Shown: one piece after another, positions 59,712 through 64,000 of the stretch | Numbering within the stretch: position 1 is the stretch's first letter | Layout: the number at the start of each line of letters is the position of its first letter | Source of the DNA: Austropuccinia psidii | Taxonomy: Eukaryota; Basidiomycota; Pucciniomycetes; Pucciniales; Sphaerophragmiaceae | DNA length: 64,000 bases | Assembly (NCBI GenBank): GCA_023105745.1 | Contig: JALGQZ010000004.1 | Coordinates: 42,273,937 to 42,337,936 of the forward strand | Reading direction: 5' to 3' | Notes under the pieces: generated by a model | The model's database searches: none | What the model saw: only the letters and a program-made list of their open reading frames with translations | What the model was told of the DNA's origin: nothing | Made by a program: the position numbers and the translations under genes

Positions 59712-61757
59712 ATGGTGCATACCAGAAATGGAAGCAGCTATTCAGTGCAACCAGATGGACCTGAATAGGGAAGAGGTAAGACCAGAACAAGGTCTGCCAA
59801 GTCTTCCTCAAGAAAGACACATCTGGAGGATGCCATAACTGCCCCCCATTCCCCAAGGTCTGTACCAACAAACTTTGATGTGAACTCTGAGCCTGAACTA
59901 ATTGAAGGTAATGTTTTAAGGGCTGAACCACTTTCAAGTGGAAGTCATAGAAATATATCAGTCCCAATACAAGAATTGGCTCAGAGAAGCAAGAGAAGAG
60001 GAGTGGGGAATATGCCCAAGCCTTTGGAAGGGGGCCATGAACTCCTACTTACACATCAAGAGCTTTCTGGGTCAGGAGAATACCATAGAACTCTGAGGAG
60101 GGCTGAGCCCATTTTCTTGCAAAGACAAGGTAAAAAAGATAAATAATTGGTTGAAGAACCAAAGTCTTTTATCTGTAGACCAGAAGAAGGAATTGGAAAT
60201 GACCCCAGCTTTGGAAGAAGGCTCAGTGGCATCTACCAGCTCCAAACCAGCTCCAGAAGCATCCAAAGAGAAGCCCAAAGGACCTAAGAAGAAGAAGAAA
60301 GGTCCCAAGACCAATCAGGGAAAGGGAAAAGGCAAAGCAAATTGGCACAGACCTTACCCAAAAGGGTAAAGGATCCCTAAATTGGAGCCTTCAGCCGTGA
60401 AAAGCATCTTCAATATGGCCAGGACTCTCATTGAATTCACAGCCAAAGAGCAGGAAAGGATGAACAGGACTTTTCCACACAGATACTAGATGAAATGCAA
60501 TTTTTTAAATATAGCATTGATGTAGAACTTTGCAAATTTGATACAAAGTTAAATAAAATAACATCAGATATAAGTGAATTGAAAAGAAATTACAAGAATT
60601 ATACTGAGTGGTATAAGTTAACAAATGTCAGACTTGATTCAATTACCAATACATGTGATTGAATAGAAAGTAAATTTCAAGCCCAAAATGATGAAATGGA
60701 AGATCTTTCAATTTTAAACATCAATGATAAACTTGAAATTCTAAAAAATCACGTTTTGGAAATAATTAATAATACCAATCAGTTTGCCACACATTTGGCA
60801 AAAAGTGACAGTGAAAGGCAGAAGTTAAAGAATGAGATCATTGCAAATGTAGATAAAATTAATAAGAATTATGAACGACATATTCCAAGACATTCTACAC
60901 CTTTGACTGAAGAAAAACTTTCTGTAAAAGGAAGTTTGACCCCATTTTTAGAAGAAAATCCTATCTGTGCAAAAGATATTCCCAAACTGGAAGAATGGCC
61001 AACATTCTCTGGTGAAGGAGAATACAATGATATTGAGTTCATCAGAACAATTGATATGTTGCAAGAATATTTTCACATACCTGATGAAATCATAGTGAGC
61101 AAGCTACACTCTTTGTTTACCAGAACTGCAAAGAAATGGTATTAGAAAATGAGACTAGATCATGGTAAACATGATTAGCCTTAGTGAAAATGTGAAATAA
61201 TAACCAAATGGGCTAACAATTCTTGGAGATTTAAAATGGAAAATGCTTTTGAAAGTGCCATTTTTAACTCAGGAGAGGATAATCCACTTACTTGGTTCTT
61301 CAAACAGAAAGACAGATTATCTGCCTTACACCCAGATATGTCTGACTCTATGATCAATATAAAAATATTAAGAAAATTTGGAGGAGAACTAGAACCTGCT
61401 ATCAAGTGTAAATGTGTAGAACCCTGTTCAACAGAAGAGTACATAAATGCCATGGAAGATATCATTACTAGAACAAGAATTGGTAAAACCTGGACTAGAG
61501 TCCCTATGGAATCCAAAACGGTCTCTAAAGCGTCCAGAGAAGATAAGAGGCCTGAAAGACCTGTCTTGAAGTTTCATAAATGTGGAAGAACTTCACATTT
61601 GGCCAACACTTTCACCAAAAAGACAAAGATTAATGAAGCTCAAGTCATTGAAGAAGTTCAGTGTACTGAAGAGAAAGAAGAATCTGACCTAGATTCTGCA
61701 GTCTCTGAGGATACACCAGTAGAGGACTATCCCATTGAAAAAATTACAACTGTATTT
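59712..61757 (+). pseudogene. Gag of the second gypsy element
   Basis: N-terminal disordered part (TRTRSAKSSSRKTH, NSEPELIEGNVLRAEPLSSG), a coiled-coil-like stretch (KLEILKNHVLEIINNTNQF), and a capsid-like part (KLEEWPTFSGEGEYNDIEFI, ENAFESAIFNSGEDNPLTWF, DRLSALHPDMSDSM). A zinc-knuckle position follows, reading FHKCGRTSHLANTF; the outer two Cys of C-x2-C-x4-H-x4-C are Phe (codons 61572-61574 and 61611-61613). In-frame stops are at 59766, 60144, 60285, 60378, 60432, 60660, 61143, 61176, 61182 and 61185. Packaging function would be lost. Confidence 0.85.
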
Positions 61758-62531
61758 TAGGTCACATAAGTCCATACTCACTTGCCATATTACAGTGAGG
61801 ATTGTCATAACCCAATCAATATCCAGGATGCCATAATGTGTAAAACCAAAACTGCTAGAGGTAAAGGATACACTGCTGGAGCATCTTGTATCACATCAAT
61901 CCTGATTAATGATATTGAAGCCAAAGTCAATTTGGATACAGGGGCATTTTGTACTTGTGTAGGCAAAGGCTATCTTCAAGCCATACTCCCTACATTGAAA
62001 AGCCATCTATCACCAATAGAGGGTGTACAATGTGGTAGTTCCAGTAATAATTTGTACCCTTTGGGAATATTAAACACTAATCTTGTATTCCCACATCCAG
62101 AAGTAAGTGTAAGAATGAAAACTGATATAGTAGTAATTGACAATTGTACATCTCAGCATATAATTCTTGGAAATGATTACTTGAATATTTATGGTATTGA
62201 CATCAATAACCATAAAGACAGATATTTCACAATTGGAGAAAATAAAAGACAAAAATTTTCCTTTTCCAATATGCTAAAGCAAATATCTGTTATATCTTCT
62301 GTTAAAGATACTTATAAGGAAGAATTTGTGGCTAATCAACTTGTTTAAGCACAAATTAATCCATAATTATCACCAAAAATGAGGCATTACCTTATTGATG
62401 TGTTATACACATATAAGAATGCCTTTGCTTCTGATAATGAACCATTAGGCGCTATCAAAGGAAATGAAGTTGATATTAATCATAATATTTACAGACCAGC
62501 TTAATTATCCAGTTCCAGAGCTAGAGAAGCC
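61758..62531 (+). pseudogene. Protease of the second gypsy element
   Basis: After stops at 61758 and 61767 the frame is open to 62346. The retropepsin active site is intact (NLDTGAFCTCVGKGYL), followed by the conserved PLGILNTNLVFPHPE and ILGNDYLNIYGIDINNHKDR segments. This contrasts with the Asp-to-Glu change in the minus-strand element. Stops at 62346, 62364 and 62502 interrupt the linker to reverse transcriptase, which still reads PKMRHYLIDVLYTYKNAFAS and EPLGAIKGNEVDI. Confidence 0.85.
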
Positions 62532-63312
62532 TTGGAAAAACATATCCAAGAATTGATCCAACTTGGTGTACTAAGTAAAGTAGGCCATAATGAAGAAGTT
62601 GAAGTGACAACACCTGTTATTATTGCTTGGAATAGTGATAAATCAAGAATTGTTGGAGATTTTAGAGCATTGAATACCTACACAATTCCAGATAGGTATA
62701 CAACTCCTAGAATTCAAGAAACCTTGACCCAATTATCTAAAGCCAAATATATAACATCAATGGATGCATTGAAAGGCTTTCATCAAAATCTTTTTACTCC
62801 CAAAACTAGGAAATTACTTAGAATTATCACTCACTGTGGTATTTATGAGTATCTTAGAATTCCATTTGGTATTGAAAATGCACCATCTAATTATCAAATA
62901 ATGATGAATACTATCTTCCCCACAGAATTATTTGAAGGATGGCTTATCATTTATATTGATGATATTATTATATTTTCTGACTCATGGTCTTTGCATCTTG
63001 AAAGAATTGCAAGAGTAATTGATAAAGCTAAAGGAGTTAATATGAAGATATCACTCAAGAAATTTAATTTTGGCTTTGAAGAACCTAAAGCTTTAGGACA
63101 TATTGTTTCTGGTTTAAGCTTGGGTATTGACAAAAATAAAGTAGAAGCAGTGTTACTTAAGCCAATACCCCATAATAAGAAAGGAATTATGTCTTTTCTT
63201 TTCTTTGCCAGTTATTAAAGGCAACACCTGAAAGACTTTGCAATTCTAGCCAAGTCACTCTATATAATCTGTGATCAAAAGACAGTATTTGAAATGACAC
63301 AAGAGAGAATTT
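62532..63312 (+). pseudogene. Reverse transcriptase of the second gypsy element
   Basis: Open from 62532 to a stop at 63216: EKHIQELIQLGVLSKVGHNE, SRIVGDFRALNTYTIPDRY, TSMDALKGFHQN (first catalytic Asp), RIPFGIENAPSNYQIMMN and the intact active-site box YIDDIIIFSDS. LGHIVSGLSLGIDKNKVEAV and FLFFASY follow. The frame continues after the stop with [15 protein letters not shown]. Catalytic residues are conserved. The stops at 63216 and 63312 disable the copy. Confidence 0.88.
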
Positions 63313-63314
63313 AA

Positions 63315-64000
63315 GCTTATGAGAAGATAAGGAAAGCTCTTACAGAAGCACCTTTACTCTTCATGCCGGACTGGAATATATGTTTTAAATTTTACATTGA
63401 TGCATGTGGAGATGTATTAGGGGCAGCCCTACATCAAGTCCAAATTATTGATGACAAACCTACAGAGGGACCAGTTTTTTACATCTCAAGACAAATCAAA
63501 CCAACAGAAGCCAGATATGGTGCAAGCCATATGGAGTGCTTACATTTGGTATGGGCACTTGAGAAATTGAACTATTATCTTTATGGCAGTGCTTTTGAAG
63601 TGATAACTGACTGTAATGCCATGGAATCACTTCTTAACATGAAAACTCCCAAAAGACAAATGTTGGGATGGCAAATAGCCATTCAATATTATAGAGGTAA
63701 CATGACTATAGCTCATAAAGCAGGAAACATTCACAATAATTCTGATGGACTTAGCAGGTGGGCATTAGCCAATACTCCTGATAACCCAGCTTATGTACCT
63801 TTAGAAGAAGAGCAACAGATTCCAATTGAAGGAATTAACATAACTGATATTGGGACTGAATTCTTTAAATAATTAAGAGAATCTTATAATAAAGACAAGA
63901 ACTGCCATATCTTTACTTCCTTATTAGATGAGGACTGCAAAGATACATCTTTAGTCACTGCACTGGATGAAATCTGTAAGAATTCCTATTCTGAAGGAAA
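63315..64000 (+). pseudogene. RNase H of the second gypsy element (partial connection to integrase)
   Basis: [20 protein letters not shown] leads into RNase [18 protein letters not shown] (Asp), [20 protein letters not shown] (Glu), [15 protein letters not shown] (Asp) and [16 protein letters not shown] (last Asp) keep the catalytic set. TAA at 63870-63872 follows; the same frame continues (RESYNKDKNCHIFTSLLDED) to the window edge, where the zinc-binding part of integrase should begin. Confidence 0.87.

Larger units (their letters stand above)
59712..64000 (+). mobile_element. Second Ty3/gypsy element, gag-pol, truncated by window end
   Basis: A single reading frame starting at ATG 59712 (MVHTRNGSSYSVQPDG) runs through gag, protease, reverse transcriptase and RNase H to the last base of the window. 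Integrase and the 3' LTR should follow beyond 64000. I count 18 in-frame stops, but every block remains in the same frame, so no net indel has occurred in 4.3 kb. It is related to, but distinct from, the minus-strand gypsy element at 32.6-42.1 kb. Confidence 0.9.

Overview
This is a eukaryotic, very AT-rich and gene-poor window. The one clearly intact host gene carries short GT-AG introns of 71-115 bp. Almost everything else recognisable is transposon-derived. The gag and pol sequences of the two Ty3/gypsy elements match families I recall from rust fungi, most closely the myrtle rust Austropuccinia psidii, so I infer a rust (Pucciniales). I could not check this against a database.

Layout. 1-650: an AT-rich minisatellite with a recurring imperfect-palindrome core. 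651-8325: AT-rich non-coding DNA with a decayed Myb/SANT-like coding remnant near 7.0-7.6 kb (minus strand). 8331-13578: a complete Ty1/copia element with 607-bp LTRs (about 8 differences) and a 5-bp target duplication; its polyprotein frame is broken by one TAA and two catalytic Asp residues of the reverse transcriptase are replaced. 15744-17721: a six-exon gene for an Arc1/AIMP1-type tRNA-binding cofactor of aminoacyl-tRNA synthetases. 20009-20830: an imperfect foldback (long inverted repeat). 26.8-27.5 and 28.0 kb: remnants of a second copia-like element and of a second SANT-like protein. 32155-43052: a nested pair, an older solo LTR split by a minus-strand Ty3/gypsy chromovirus of the same family (32620-42118).

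46222-51130 is the most unusual segment. It has 140-bp terminal inverted repeats about 96% identical and an 8-bp target duplication. Inside are a spliced coding region of unknown function with an internal stop, a tRNA-derived SINE-like unit, and an array of 11 GC-rich hairpins spaced through poly-A/T, two of them with the loop inverted. No transposase is visible in it. 56344-57230: a Tc1-type (DD34E) transposase pseudogene. 59712-64000: a second Ty3/gypsy gag-pol on the plus strand, cut by the window end, with 18 in-frame stops but no frameshift.

The only working cellular function I can support is the Arc1-like gene (tRNA delivery to synthetases). The rest records successive transposon insertion, nesting and decay. 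Many premature stops can be read as C-to-T change on one or other strand, which would fit a RIP-like or deamination process and the AT richness, but that reading rests partly on remembered family sequences.
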